Shown here piece by piece: positions 35,316 through 44,716 of a stretch of DNA of 64,000 bases. The position numbers were made by a program, and so were the translations under genes. The first letter of the stretch is position 1, and each line of letters starts with the position of its first letter. Under the pieces are notes generated by a model. It was not told the DNA's origin, ran no database searches, and worked only from the letters and a program-made list of their open reading frames with translations. This stretch comes from [Clostridium] innocuum (lineage in GTDB: Bacteria; Bacillota_I; Bacilli_A; Erysipelotrichales; Erysipelotrichaceae), in NCBI GenBank assembly GCA_012317185.1, contig CP048838.1:3100001-3164000 (forward strand), given 5' to 3'.

Positions 35316-35529
35316 TTCCGTTCTCCTTTTTTGTTTCTGCTTTTTCTCTGTTTACTTTTGCCATTAAATCACTGATTGTAATGTTGTTCTTTCTGCAAAT
35401 GGCAATAATTTCTTCGTTTTCAAGTTCTTCTTCACGAATGAACAAAGGCTCCAATTCTTCATCAATCAGAGCCTTTTTATCTTTTAATTTCTTTATTCTG
35501 TTTTTTACTGCTGTCAGTTCTTTTTTCAA
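35296..35529 (-). CDS. DUF4315 family protein
   Basis: The 77-aa protein is a helical Lys/Glu-rich hairpin followed by a short HTH-like segment (EEIIAICRKNNITISDLMAKV). DUF4315 genes regularly precede DUF4366 genes in these elements; here the two overlap by 20 bp. The function is unknown. Confidence 0.8.
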   Translation of the reverse strand: MKKELTAVKNRIKKLKDKKALIDEELEPLFIREEELENEEIIAICRKNNITISDLMAKVNREKAETKKENGNEKNEE

Positions 35530-35541
35530 ATTGCATCCTCC

Positions 35542-37674
35542 TTATCTGTTTACATTTGGCGGAAAGCCATAACCTACGGGATGGTGCTTACAGAAAGTTG
35601 CTATCCAATCATCCAAGGTGGTTACCCTGATTCGTCCGATATTATCTATCACCTTGCCATCACCTATATAAATTCCTACATGACCATAGGTAAGTCCGGC
35701 TGTACTTCCGCTACTACTGCTTTCAACTGCAACAAGCATTCCTACTTTGAGTTTTGATTTATCTGATGTAAAGGTATAATTTCGGTACATATCACAGGCA
35801 TTTCCTCCGATATATCCAAGTCCTGCATTTTGATAGACTTGCGATACCCACATAGCACACCAGCCTGCACCCGGAGATGGCGTAATGTATGCAGCTTTTA
35901 CAATCTTCTTTTGAACTTCCGTAGAAGCCTCATACTCTTTTCCACCTCCGATACCTCCATTTGAAGCAATAAGGTCTCTATTGCCAAAAGCTTCTCCCAT
36001 ATTACCTTGAGCAAGGAATAAGGCTTCATAGTGTTTCAAGTTATCAGGATAGTTTGCAAAGACTTCCCTTATGATACTGTCCATTTCCCTTTTATGAAGT
36101 GTTACAATGAGTTTTTTGTACTCGTAAGGTTCTTCATGGCTTTCTGTATATTCGTTTCCATCTTCATCGGTATATGTTTCTGTAACTGTCCTATATCTGA
36201 TTTCAATTTCTTCCTTATACTCAAGGTCATACATGGACTTAAAAAGCTCATCTAATACAAAGCTTACTTCTGATACATTTTTTACTTCTCCACACCTTGA
36301 TGTAATGTAGGATAAAAGCTCATGGACATTATGACCGATGTACTCTGTGTTATTTAGGATGTACTCGTCATATCCGGGATAATTTTCTTTGACATTATCA
36401 ACCTCGTTTTGCAGCTCCTTTTCCATCCCCGAAAAATTCTCATTGATTTCACTCAGTACATTAGGCTTTGATAAATAACTTGTTGTAAGAACTGTACTTG
36501 TAGAGTTCATAAAGCCTGTCATTCCTGTCCCTGCAAAGTTAATAAAGAAAGTTCCCAAAATAATAAGACCTATGAAAATAATCATAAGTCCCTTCGCTTT
36601 TCTTAATATAACTTCCTTTGAACTTTTAAGACTGCCGATAAGCCCTTCCTTAATGCGATTTCTAAGCCTTGACTTATTCTGCCTTTTAATGGAATCTTTC
36701 ATCTGCTTTCGCTTTTGAAATCGCTTAAAGTTATTTGCTTTTTGATACTCCTTTGTCTTTTTCAGTTCCTCTTTGGCATCTCGAAACTCTAATTTAGATT
36801 TTCGCTTTCTGATTTTATAGTCCTTATTTGTAAGGTCATATCCTTTCTTTGTTCTTTTCTTATCCGAGTAGTTCTTAATGCCATGAATGAGCTTTGAGCT
36901 TGTATCGGCTGTCTTTTCTCCTGCCTCTACACCTTGATTTTCATCGCTTCCATGAGATAAGTAATCTCTTACGGTTTCACTTCCTTTTGCCAAGCCTGAT
37001 AAAGCAGATACTTTAGAAGCCTTATTCTTAAAAATTGTTTCCTGTTCTTTAGAAAGCCTATTTTTCTTTTCTCTATCAAGGATAGCTTCTTTTCCGCTTT
37101 TTTTATTGTCTACCTTTTCCTCTTTGGCTTCATTGTCCTTTTTTCTGGTATAGAGCTTATCGGAATAATTTTTTCTCTTGTAATTTTTCTTTTGAACCTT
37201 TTGGCTTTTTGATAAATCTTTTGTATCTTCTGCTTTATGATGAAAATTATCCTCGACATCATAGGTTGACTCAAAATAGTCGCTATCCCTAAAGTCATTG
37301 TCATATCTGTCTATGATTCCGTCATTATCAAGGTCTTTTCCTAAAGGATCATAGGTTGTTCCATCCTTAACTTCAGTACCATAATAAGCTTTTCCGATTT
37401 CTTCCTGACTTACACTTCCTGTTTCAGAACTTCTATACCTTTCATTTTTTTTAGAATTTCCTCCAATTGGTTCACTGTCAGAGGACATTTTGCTTGTTTT
37501 CTCATGTACCTTATCTTGAAATCGGTCTTTATCATGGACAATTTTTCCTCTGTAATCATCATTATGCTTTAGTTTACTTTCTTCAGGCTCTATGCTGCTA
37601 TTACTTTGCAGCCTTTCCTTTTCAATCCTTGCCCTTTGCCTTTCCTTAAAGTCCTTTTTCAGTTTCTTTCCCAT
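35542..37674 (-). CDS. NlpC/P60 hydrolase of conjugation machine (CD1108 family)
   Basis: The 710-aa protein has a long charged N-terminus (1-355), a DxDxDG motif with DRYDNDFRDSDYFE (about 115-140), a membrane helix (about 358-382, GLMIIFIGLIILGTFF), a VirB8-like or linker region, and a C-terminal peptidase domain with GAGWCAMWVSQVY (C606) and GHVGIYIGDG (H665). It should open peptidoglycan for the secretion channel. The DxDxDG segment also occurs in the giant protein. Confidence 0.85.
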   Translation of the reverse strand: MGKKLKKDFKERQRARIEKERLQSNSSIEPEESKLKHNDDYRGKIVHDKDRFQDKVHEKTSKMSSDSEPIGGNSKKNERYRSSETGSVSQEEIGKAYYGTEVKDGTTYDPLGKDLDNDGIIDRYDNDFRDSDYFESTYDVEDNFHHKAEDTKDLSKSQKVQKKNYKRKNYSDKLYTRKKDNEAKEEKVDNKKSGKEAILDREKKNRLSKEQETIFKNKASKVSALSGLAKGSETVRDYLSHGSDENQGVEAGEKTADTSSKLIHGIKNYSDKKRTKKGYDLTNKDYKIRKRKSKLEFRDAKEELKKTKEYQKANNFKRFQKRKQMKDSIKRQNKSRLRNRIKEGLIGSLKSSKEVILRKAKGLMIIFIGLIILGTFFINFAGTGMTGFMNSTSTVLTTSYLSKPNVLSEINENFSGMEKELQNEVDNVKENYPGYDEYILNNTEYIGHNVHELLSYITSRCGEVKNVSEVSFVLDELFKSMYDLEYKEEIEIRYRTVTETYTDEDGNEYTESHEEPYEYKKLIVTLHKREMDSIIREVFANYPDNLKHYEALFLAQGNMGEAFGNRDLIASNGGIGGGKEYEASTEVQKKIVKAAYITPSPGAGWCAMWVSQVYQNAGLGYIGGNACDMYRNYTFTSDKSKLKVGMLVAVESSSSGSTAGLTYGHVGIYIGDGKVIDNIGRIRVTTLDDWIATFCKHHPVGYGFPPNVNR

Positions 37675-37678
37675 AAGG

Positions 37679-40108
37679 CTACCTCACTTCTTCAGGCTTG
37701 GTTGTCATCTTCTGATAAAGAATAGTATCTTTCGGAAACTTATCAAGGAAAGGAACAATTGTATTTCCAAAAAACAAAAGGCCTTCTCCTGCATTGGAAT
37801 TGGTTACATATTTTAGCTGTGGCTGTGATATTTTAAGTTTCCTTGCTAAAATTTCTCTATCGCCTGAAGCCTGATTGAGCATTAAAACAAAGTCTGTATT
37901 GTCAAAGATATTTTCTATCTCCTTACTCATCAGTAGGTCTTTGACATTCTGTGTAATGCCTGTCGGGATTCCTCCCCACTTACGAAATCTTTTCCAAATC
38001 TCTACGGAATAGGAAGCTGTCTGCTCATCTTTTAAAAGCAAGTGAAACTCGTCAATATAGTACCTTGTAGCCTTATTTCCTCTGTTTTGCGATACCTTGT
38101 TCCACACCTGATCCTGAATAACAAGCATTCCGATTTTTTTAAGCTGACTTCCAAGCTCCTTAATATCAAAACAAAGTAGCTGCTTATTTAAGTCCACATT
38201 GGACTGGTGGTTAAATACATTAAGAGAGCCTGTTACATAAATCTCCATTTCCGTTGCCAGTTTTTTGCCGACTTTTTCTTCCTGATTTTTTAGCATATCG
38301 TACAGATTTTGAAGAATAGGCATATTACAAGGCTCCGGATTTTCGAAATACTTTTCATAAATCTTAGGAAGGCATCTGTCTATAACCGACTTTTCTTCTG
38401 CTGTAAGACCGCTACCACCTACAACAAGCTCAAGCATAGACATAATAAAGTTCGCTTTATCTTTCAGTGGTGCGTCCCCATCGCCATAGTTCATATTGAT
38501 GTCAAGGGGATTGAGATAGTCTTTTGACTTACTACTGACCTTTATGACTTCTCCCTTAAACTGACGCACAAGGTTCCCGTACTCGCCTTCCGGATCGCAA
38601 ATAATCACATCATCATCGGTTGTAAGAATGGCATTTGCCATTTCTCTTTTTGCACTAAAGGATTTACCACTTCCCGGAGTTCCGAGGATTAGACCGTTGG
38701 GATTTTTCAGTTTCTTTCTATCTGCCATAATCAAGTTATGACTTAGGGCATTTAATCCGTAGTACAAGCTATTACTTGAATTGATAAAAAGCTCCTCTGT
38801 GGTAAAAGGCATAAAAACCGCTGTAGAGGATGAGGTTAGTCCTCTGTCAATTTCAATCTTATTTACCCCAAGAGGAAGTACACTGATTAAGCCCTGCTCC
38901 TGTGAGTGGTCAAGTCTTTTTAGCTTGCAATTATGTTTATTGGCAATGGAACTGATTCGAGAAATGGTATTGTCCAGCTTTTGAATTGTCCTTGCAAAGT
39001 TCATAAAGATAATGGTTACAACAAACATTCTTTCATCTCTTGTCTGCAAGTCTTTTAAAAGGCTCTTTACATCTTCTCCATAGGTAATTAAATCACTTGG
39101 AAGAATGTCCATATCATATCCCGATCTTACCGCTTTTTTGTTTTCCTCAATCTTCATCTTGTCAATATCGGTATTTTTTCTTTTTACCATCTTGATGGCT
39201 TCTGACTGCTCAATCGCCTTGATGTGAAAAGAGATATTGATGTTATCGTCAATATCCAAAAACTCGGCAAGCATACGATCTGAAAGCTCACTTGCAAGAA
39301 TTTGAAAATGGCTTGCTGCTCCGATAAACTTTCCAAACTTAAAATACCTTGATGGTGTAAAGTTAAATTCATCAGGAGCGATATATGTCTTTGTACTTTC
39401 CTTTTTCTTCAAGTCCTTATATGAAAATTCAAAGGTCTTATTGGGATTTAAAACATCATGAAGTATCTTTAGCCTTTCCTCTCCGTTAAGGCTTTCTGCT
39501 CTTACTCCCATACTTTTAAGACTCGATAATATATCTATCTCCAGTCTTTCCAATTTTGAAGTAGCCTGCTCCAAATTGTCGGCTTCAACCGTAAAGATTA
39601 CATACTTTGATTTTTTCAGTCCGTTATTTCCTTTTACAATCTGACTTTTCAGCATTTCTCGAAACTCAAGGCGTATATCGTCAAACCCGTCCTTTTTATC
39701 AGGCATTTGAATTGCCGTCTTCATTTCTTCATTTCTGCCAAGCTGATTGATATATGAAAACTCTATGCTGATACTTGGATCAAAGGAATTGATAAAGTTT
39801 GCAAACTGATTAAAAATCAAATCCCTATCTTCTTCTAATGCAAGCTGATAGTTTATGTCCTCAAAGGCGATACTCTTATTAAAATGCTTCTCATCAATCT
39901 GACATATCCCGCTTTTTAAAAGTCTAAGATATGGAATGGTATCTTCGACGGTGTATCTTTTCGGCTCTTTTCTAAAGACAAGATCGAGTAGTCCGCCCTT
40001 ATCTTTTTTAGACTTTCTCTTATTTTGCTTTAAGTCCTGTTTTTGACTTCTTAAATTCTTTTTGTTTTGCTCTAACTTTAGTTGCTGAATCTTTCTTTTG
40101 CCTTTCAA
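37679..40108 (-). CDS. virB4: VirB4-type conjugation ATPase
   Basis: The 809-aa ATPase powers the type IV secretion system. Walker A is LGTPGSGKSFSAKRE (about 473-487); Walker B is RYYIDEFHLLL near 690; ITQNVKDLL follows. The N-terminus is basic and overlaps the end of the prgI gene by 89 bp, common in this family. Family length is typical. Confidence 0.93.
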   Translation of the reverse strand: MKGKRKIQQLKLEQNKKNLRSQKQDLKQNKRKSKKDKGGLLDLVFRKEPKRYTVEDTIPYLRLLKSGICQIDEKHFNKSIAFEDINYQLALEEDRDLIFNQFANFINSFDPSISIEFSYINQLGRNEEMKTAIQMPDKKDGFDDIRLEFREMLKSQIVKGNNGLKKSKYVIFTVEADNLEQATSKLERLEIDILSSLKSMGVRAESLNGEERLKILHDVLNPNKTFEFSYKDLKKKESTKTYIAPDEFNFTPSRYFKFGKFIGAASHFQILASELSDRMLAEFLDIDDNINISFHIKAIEQSEAIKMVKRKNTDIDKMKIEENKKAVRSGYDMDILPSDLITYGEDVKSLLKDLQTRDERMFVVTIIFMNFARTIQKLDNTISRISSIANKHNCKLKRLDHSQEQGLISVLPLGVNKIEIDRGLTSSSTAVFMPFTTEELFINSSNSLYYGLNALSHNLIMADRKKLKNPNGLILGTPGSGKSFSAKREMANAILTTDDDVIICDPEGEYGNLVRQFKGEVIKVSSKSKDYLNPLDINMNYGDGDAPLKDKANFIMSMLELVVGGSGLTAEEKSVIDRCLPKIYEKYFENPEPCNMPILQNLYDMLKNQEEKVGKKLATEMEIYVTGSLNVFNHQSNVDLNKQLLCFDIKELGSQLKKIGMLVIQDQVWNKVSQNRGNKATRYYIDEFHLLLKDEQTASYSVEIWKRFRKWGGIPTGITQNVKDLLMSKEIENIFDNTDFVLMLNQASGDREILARKLKISQPQLKYVTNSNAGEGLLFFGNTIVPFLDKFPKDTILYQKMTTKPEEVR

Positions 40109-40409
40109 GGTAAACCTCCTTTCTCACTCTTTTCTGTGGCTGATAAAACTTATGAAAGTAAATATACTTAAAATATTTCTCAAAGCTAAGTCCGTCCTTT
40201 TCAAAAAGAGTGATGAAAAATATAGGGAGAGTGGACACAATGAGAAAGATGACTGCTATATCATTTGGAACGACCTTTCGCATAAATAAATAGATTGGTA
40301 TTCCAATAAGTCCTGCAATCGTAAAACCGATAAGCTGTCTTTTCGTCAGGTTAAATGCTACCTTTGTTTTTACCTTCTTTAAGTCTTTTGGGATAGGTAC
40401 ATATGCCAT
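40020..40409 (-). CDS. PrgI-family membrane protein (VirB3-like)
   Basis: The 129-aa protein has two membrane helices (about 25-45, 50-70), then YFKYIYFHKFYQPQKR and a basic tail. PrgI proteins are inner-channel parts of Gram-positive conjugation systems and sit next to VirB4, as here. Confidence 0.85.
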   Translation of the reverse strand: MAYVPIPKDLKKVKTKVAFNLTKRQLIGFTIAGLIGIPIYLFMRKVVPNDIAVIFLIVSTLPIFFITLFEKDGLSFEKYFKYIYFHKFYQPQKRVRKEVYLERQKKDSATKVRAKQKEFKKSKTGLKAK

Positions 40410-40412
40410 AAT

Positions 40413-40673
40413 TTACCTCCCATCTTCTTTTACCTTTGAAAGTTCTTCTATATGCTCATATACGGAGCCGATTTCTTCCTGAATACTTGCAATCTGTTCA
40501 TCTGTACTTCTGTTATATCTTTCCTGCATTAAGCAAAAATCATTATGGCAGCGACCGATGTCTTTTATTCTTTCTTCCAAGTCCTCTACCTTACTGTGAA
40601 GCCTGATTCTATCCATCACCGCCATAATACCGGCTCCGATTATTACTATAAATACTGTTTTTCTTTTATTCAT
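40413..40673 (-). CDS. Small membrane coiled-coil protein
   Basis: The 86-aa protein has a hydrophobic N-terminus (about 6-22) and coiled-coil segments (25-40, 55-80). It lies between prgI and virB6 genes, 3 bp from the former. I do not recognise a named family; position suggests a channel accessory. Confidence 0.65.
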   Translation of the reverse strand: MNKRKTVFIVIIGAGIMAVMDRIRLHSKVEDLEERIKDIGRCHNDFCLMQERYNRSTDEQIASIQEEIGSVYEHIEELSKVKEDGR

Positions 40674-40690
40674 ATTAACTTTCCTTTCTT

Positions 40691-41554
40691 TTAGTGTGCA
40701 TTTAATATGCTTTTGGCCAGTGTTCCGCTCTTTAACATCATTAACCCTAGCAAAACCGCATATCCAAGTATCGTAAAGGTACTTGTGTGTATATCTGTTA
40801 TCTGTATTGTCTTAACTAATACTGTGTATATTCCAAGACAAACCATTAAAAAGAGTCCTTGTAATCCTATGGCAAATAAGCCTTTGATATAGTTTATTCC
40901 AATCTGCCCCCACTCTTTATTTCCCATTGTGGCAAATGGAATAGCTGAAACGGATGAGTAAACATAAATCTCAAACATTCTTCCGTAAACCACCAACATA
41001 ATCACAATAGAGATTCCCTGTATAGCTATCTTTATGAGCGAGGTTTCAAAGAGTATCATGACAAGCTCTCCAAGACCTTTATCTTTTAAGCCATCTACCA
41101 TTTTTACTATCTGATCTCCTGAGATAACGGCAGAGGTATTGATGACCCCTGCCGCTTTATTTACCATGTGCTGTGCCACATCAAAGACCGCCATAGAAAA
41201 CTCAAAAGCATGAGACACTAACCATACGGCAATCCACATCTTTATGATGTATTTGAAAAATTCAAAGGTATCCGTATCGTGCATATTGTTCTTTTGCATA
41301 ACTATATTGATAAGCTCGATACAAAGGACTGCCGTTATGATTAGCCCCGCTATGGGGATGACAACGGAATCGTTAATGCTTTTTATAAAGCTGAAAACCT
41401 GTCCGTTCCACCCCATCGGGGTCTTTCCTACATCTGTTGCAATGGCACCAACTTTATCGTTGATGTCAAGAAACATGGACTCAAGATTCGCTTGGATACC
41501 GCCCAGTAGAATGTCTTTGAAAAACTCCTCTATCTTGTCGAATATCCCAAACAT
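40691..41554 (-). CDS. VirB6/TrbL-like membrane channel protein (CD1112 family)
   Basis: The 287-aa protein has at least five membrane helices (about 55-75, 100-125, 165-195, 200-220, 230-285). In these elements this position holds the polytopic channel component. It is cotranscribed with Maff2 upstream and prgI downstream. Confidence 0.82.
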   Translation of the reverse strand: MFGIFDKIEEFFKDILLGGIQANLESMFLDINDKVGAIATDVGKTPMGWNGQVFSFIKSINDSVVIPIAGLIITAVLCIELINIVMQKNNMHDTDTFEFFKYIIKMWIAVWLVSHAFEFSMAVFDVAQHMVNKAAGVINTSAVISGDQIVKMVDGLKDKGLGELVMILFETSLIKIAIQGISIVIMLVVYGRMFEIYVYSSVSAIPFATMGNKEWGQIGINYIKGLFAIGLQGLFLMVCLGIYTVLVKTIQITDIHTSTFTILGYAVLLGLMMLKSGTLAKSILNAH

Positions 41555-41573
41555 TTACCTTCTCCTTTTCTTC

Positions 41574-41789
41574 TTACTTGAGTACATTTGCAAGAAGTGG
41601 AATCAGCTTTAATCCAATAAGGACGATACCTCCTCCTGCCATTAACTGCTTAATGCCCTGAGACTTTGCACCCGGATTATCATTACCATAACCTTCCATC
41701 AGGTTAATAACGCCCCATGCTCCAAGTCCTGCACCTACTGCCATAACTAAAATCTTTAATACATTTACTGCCTGTGTAAAAAATTCCAT
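41574..41789 (-). CDS. Maff2 family small membrane protein
   Basis: The 71-aa protein has two membrane helices (about 8-28, 48-66) around NLMEGYGNDNPGAKSQGIKQ, the hallmark of Maff2 proteins. They are pilin-like or channel components in Tn1549-type systems. Confidence 0.85.
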   Translation of the reverse strand: MEFFTQAVNVLKILVMAVGAGLGAWGVINLMEGYGNDNPGAKSQGIKQLMAGGGIVLIGLKLIPLLANVLK

Positions 41790-41792
41790 TGT

Positions 41793-42104
41793 TTATTCCT
41801 CCTCGTTTTTTTCTTTCGTTTCAATCTTGTTATATGACTTCACAACAAAGTTTTTGTAAGTCTTTCCGTCTTTTTCACGCTTCTTAAAGTAACCGAAAAT
41901 ATGGATTAAATCGCCTTTTTCAAAGGCTTTTACTTTCTCCGCTTTTTCTCCATAGGCTGCACAGTTGATATACTCCTTACCTTTCCCATACTTTTTTACA
42001 AGCGTGAAGTTTGCAACCTCAACAGTTTCTCCCTCTTTGTCAAAACTTGAAAAAGTTGGTTCTGCAACTAAGTTGGCATTGATGTTAATCATTTCTTGCT
42101 TCAT
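41793..42104 (-). CDS. SSB-like OB-fold protein (103 aa)
   Basis: The short OB-fold has NANLVAEPTF, VANFTLVKKYGKG, NCAAYGEKAEKV and GDLIHIFGYFKKREKDG, like the SSB core without an acidic tail. Its ATG overlaps the stop of the upstream 37-codon ORF (TAATG), implying coupled translation. Confidence 0.8.
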   Translation of the reverse strand: MKQEMININANLVAEPTFSSFDKEGETVEVANFTLVKKYGKGKEYINCAAYGEKAEKVKAFEKGDLIHIFGYFKKREKDGKTYKNFVVKSYNKIETKEKNEEE

Positions 42105-42217
42105 TAAAAATTTCTCCTTTTCTTTTCAATAAAAAAGCGACCGGAGTTTTTTCTTTTCCAATCGCTAATGTTCATACTATTTACTTTTTTCTTAGTGGGG
42201 CTTCGTATTCTTATCAT
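42104..42217 (-). CDS. Small ORF/leader before SSB-like gene (37 aa)
   Basis: ATG 42217 follows AGGAGGT closely. The frame (MIRIRSPTKKKVNSMNIS at its start) is strongly basic and runs through the hairpin at 42131-42166, ending in a TAATG overlap with the SSB-like start. It may be a leader peptide rather than a functional protein. Confidence 0.45.
   Translation of the reverse strand: MIRIRSPTKKKVNSMNISDWKRKNSGRFFIEKKRRNF
42131..42166 (-). terminator. Hairpin with T-tract inside SSB leader
   Basis: AGCGATTGG and CCGGTCGCT arms (9 bp, two U.G pairs) are followed by six T on the minus strand, about 30 nt before the SSB-like start. Confidence 0.6.
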
Positions 42218-42271
42218 CTTACCTCCTGACTTTGAGTAATAAAAAAAGCGGCAAATCTATGTTCTTTAGAC

Positions 42272-43072
42272 TTACTGCACTCTTGTAATAACTGTTTCTC
42301 TATTTAGTTTTGCTTTCCCTTTTCGCTTCATATAACTTTCTATATCAAACAAATTTTTCTTATCATAATCCTCAAGTAGCTTATAGTTTTTATGCTTTGT
42401 AATATCGAATTTATCCGATAGAAAAGGTCTTACACCTCTAAGCTGAAAGATACACTTGCCACCATCCATTACGGTTATCTCATCTTGACTCATAAGCTCC
42501 TTACCTGTCTTTTGGTAATTAAGTCCAAAACTCTTTTGATTACTCCTTGTTTCCGATGTGTTGTAAAGGTCTATGGTTTCTTTTCCCAGTATTTCGGAAA
42601 GTTCCTTTAATGTAGTTTTTTCCTTTCCGCCAAGAAACAAGGTACTATCACAATTCCCCACGATTGTGTCAGCATTATCTTTGTAGATTGCCTTTAGTTG
42701 AGATTGCGCTTGAAGAATTATACTTGCTGATATTTCTCTGGAACGGATTGTCGCTATTAGTTTTTCAAATTTTGGAATTAAGCCGATATTCGCAAATTCA
42801 TCAAGTAGACACCTAACATGAATTGGAAGTCTACCACCATATACATCATCTGCCTTATCGCAAAGAAGGTTAAATAGCTGCGAGTACATAATTGACACTA
42901 CAAAGTTAAAAGTATCATCCGTATCAGAGATAATTACAAAGAGTGCTGTCTTTCTATCTCCAAGTGTATCAATCTCAAGTTCATCTTCTTTCATCAAGTC
43001 CCGCAGCTCTTGAATATCGAATGGAGCAAGCCTTGCACCGCAGCTTATAAGGATAGATTTTGCTGTTTTTCC
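42272..43072 (-). CDS. virD4: VirD4 coupling protein, C-terminal fragment (interrupted by IME)
   Basis: Homologous sequence runs from GKTAKSILISCGARLAPF (at the IME junction 43072) to the stop at 42272; an ATG-started frame exists from 42997. It includes Walker B region RCLLDEFANIGLIPKFEKLI and ILQAQSQLKAIY. The N-terminal half is at 60816-61802. Without the Walker A half this piece cannot act as a coupling ATPase. Joining the halves at the shared GG gives 594 residues. Confidence 0.88.
   Translation of the reverse strand, partial: GKTAKSILISCGARLAPFDIQELRDLMKEDELEIDTLGDRKTALFVIISDTDDTFNFVVSIMYSQLFNLLCDKADDVYGGRLPIHVRCLLDEFANIGLIPKFEKLIATIRSREISASIILQAQSQLKAIYKDNADTIVGNCDSTLFLGGKEKTTLKELSEILGKETIDLYNTSETRSNQKSFGLNYQKTGKELMSQDEITVMDGGKCIFQLRGVRPFLSDKFDITKHKNYKLLEDYDKKNLFDIESYMKRKGKAKLNRETVITRVQ
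43071..43072. other. IME left junction (attachment core GG)
   Basis: On the coding strand the element end CTCT meets GG-AAAAACAGC of virD4. A short palindrome GACAAATTGTC lies just inside the element (43076-43086). Confidence 0.75.
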
Positions 43073-43120
43073 AGAGACAAATTGTCAAGGACTTTTTAAT
43101 CAAATTCACAAAAAAGCCAC

Positions 43121-43162
43121 AAAAAAAGTGCCAGAAGCAGATTTTAGCTCCTGACACTTTTG
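43121..43162 (-). terminator. Terminator near IME left end
   Basis: AAAGTG-CAG-AGC / GCT-CTG-CACTTT arms with single mismatches, followed by seven T on the minus strand. It ends the 43171 gene and may insulate the junction. Confidence 0.75.
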
Positions 43163-43170
43163 CGGATGGG

Positions 43171-43542
43171 TTATTTGCTCCTGCTTAACAGTTCGTCGCA
43201 AAGGTACGCATATTCCGGCAGTTGGCCGATATAGGGTTTCCAGCGCCGCTTAATCTCGGCCAGTTCCAGCGGATCGGCGTCCTCGAAGTCATGGTCGTTT
43301 CCGGTCATTCCAAAAACATCCAGTGCTATATCATTCAAGCACTCATAACAAAGGCCAGCAGCGGACTCTATCCAGTTGCCGGTATCAATATAGACTGGGT
43401 CGATAGATATTGCCAGCCACACATAGCCGACCTTGTCCGACCAAACCAAATCATAAGCAGTCATTTGTTGGATGTGTTTCTCGAACACTTTACGGACGCG
43501 CTCAATCTCATTTTTCTCTTTTTCTGTGTACAGCATTTTCAT
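43171..43542 (-). CDS. Hypothetical protein of IME (123 aa)
   Basis: An acidic, Trp-rich protein (VWSDKVGYVWLAISIDP, FEDADPLELAEIKRRWKPY). It starts at 43542 behind AAGGAGGAC. I do not recognise the family. It is the last gene before the IME left end. Confidence 0.65.
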   Translation of the reverse strand: MKMLYTEKEKNEIERVRKVFEKHIQQMTAYDLVWSDKVGYVWLAISIDPVYIDTGNWIESAAGLCYECLNDIALDVFGMTGNDHDFEDADPLELAEIKRRWKPYIGQLPEYAYLCDELLSRSK

Positions 43543-43614
43543 GTCCTCCTTGGCTAAAAGTTTTGGCGTGTACCATCATCAGTTTAACACAAGGCGGCTT
43601 CGTTTATCAGTCTA

Positions 43615-43809
43615 TCACATCTGCTGAATTTCATTCTTGAGCATACGCTTGATTTTATCGCTCATGGTTTCTGTGCTGGTATTGCTGAAATGGACATGAA
43701 CCTTGTAGGTTGTCTTACCGATTTTCTTTACCATCGCCGGCGTGTTTTCCGGCGCTCTGGACGCAGTAACGGCGTCTGCCACCTGCATAGTACGGGGTTC
43801 TTTGTTCAT
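43615..43809 (-). CDS. tnpW: TnpW-like transposon protein (64 aa)
   Basis: The sequence MNKEPRTMQVADAVTA, VKKIGKTTYKVHVHFS and MSDKIKRMLKNEIQ matches the small TnpW proteins that accompany TnpV and serine recombinases in clostridial transposons. The role is unknown. Confidence 0.75.
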   Translation of the reverse strand: MNKEPRTMQVADAVTASRAPENTPAMVKKIGKTTYKVHVHFSNTSTETMSDKIKRMLKNEIQQM

Positions 43810-43852
43810 GGCGCTCCTTTCTCCGAACGGGTCTGTGCCGCCCGGTAAAAAA

Positions 43853-44716
43853 TCAGTCGTGCTTACTGTTTACAATGTCTTTTGCTGTCTGTCGGGTAGC
43901 ACCGGCATTTTCTTCCCGGAAATTCTTCCCGTCAAAAAGAATCGGCGCACACCGTTCCAGAATACGGTCATAGATACGGGCGTGGGCCAGATCAGGCGGG
44001 GTTTTCAGCTCGGACAGTTTCAAGTTTGTTGTGATAATCATGGGCCTGCGGCTGCGGTAGCGGCTGTCGATGACGAAAAACATCTGCTCCATAGCATATT
44101 CGGTACTGCGCTCTACTCCCAGATCGTCAATGATAAGCAGGTCATACTCGTCAAAGCTGGCGATAAAGTCGGCCCTGTCCTCGGAAAACATTCCCGTCAG
44201 ACGGTTCAGGATGGTGGGAAAGTTCGTCATCAGCACCGGCACATCCTGGTCAAGCAAAGCGTTGGCAATACATCCGGCGAAGAAAGACTTGCCGGTTCCC
44301 ACATCTCCAAACAGCAAAAGCCCGATATTGCTCTTATATGCCTCCTTCCAGTTCTCCACATAGGCGCGGGCCTTGTCCATCAATGGGTTTTCGCCGTTGT
44401 CGTTGGCAAAGGTGTAGTCATAGAGATAGCGGTCTTGCAAGCCCTGTGCCTTTCGGCGTTTGATACGCTCCATGCGGCGCTGCCGTTCTTCAGCAGCCTT
44501 GCGCTGCTCCTCAGCCTCCCGCTGGCACTGGCAGATGCAGCGCGGCATAAAGTAGCCGGATTTCCCGAAGCATGGCACAACGGTCTGCCTCTGGCCGCCG
44601 CATTTCTTACAGTGAATGAGGCCGTCTGCCGGGTCTATGTACTCGTCCCCGGCCAGTTCCATACCGACGGCTTCCTTGTCGATCAGCGCCCGGATTTCTG
44701 CGGTAATCTCCATCAT
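43853..44716 (-). CDS. DnaC-like helicase-loader ATPase (IME)
   Basis: The 287-aa protein has an N-terminal Cys cluster (CKKCGGQRQ, CICQCQRE), Walker A FGDVGTGKSFFAGCIA (about 131), and Walker B LLIIDDLGVERS. It overlaps the initiator gene by 4 bp (ATGA). It would load replicative helicase for autonomous copying of the excised IME. It parallels the ICE's own DnaC at 62281. Confidence 0.88.
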   Translation of the reverse strand: MMEITAEIRALIDKEAVGMELAGDEYIDPADGLIHCKKCGGQRQTVVPCFGKSGYFMPRCICQCQREAEEQRKAAEERQRRMERIKRRKAQGLQDRYLYDYTFANDNGENPLMDKARAYVENWKEAYKSNIGLLLFGDVGTGKSFFAGCIANALLDQDVPVLMTNFPTILNRLTGMFSEDRADFIASFDEYDLLIIDDLGVERSTEYAMEQMFFVIDSRYRSRRPMIITTNLKLSELKTPPDLAHARIYDRILERCAPILFDGKNFREENAGATRQTAKDIVNSKHD

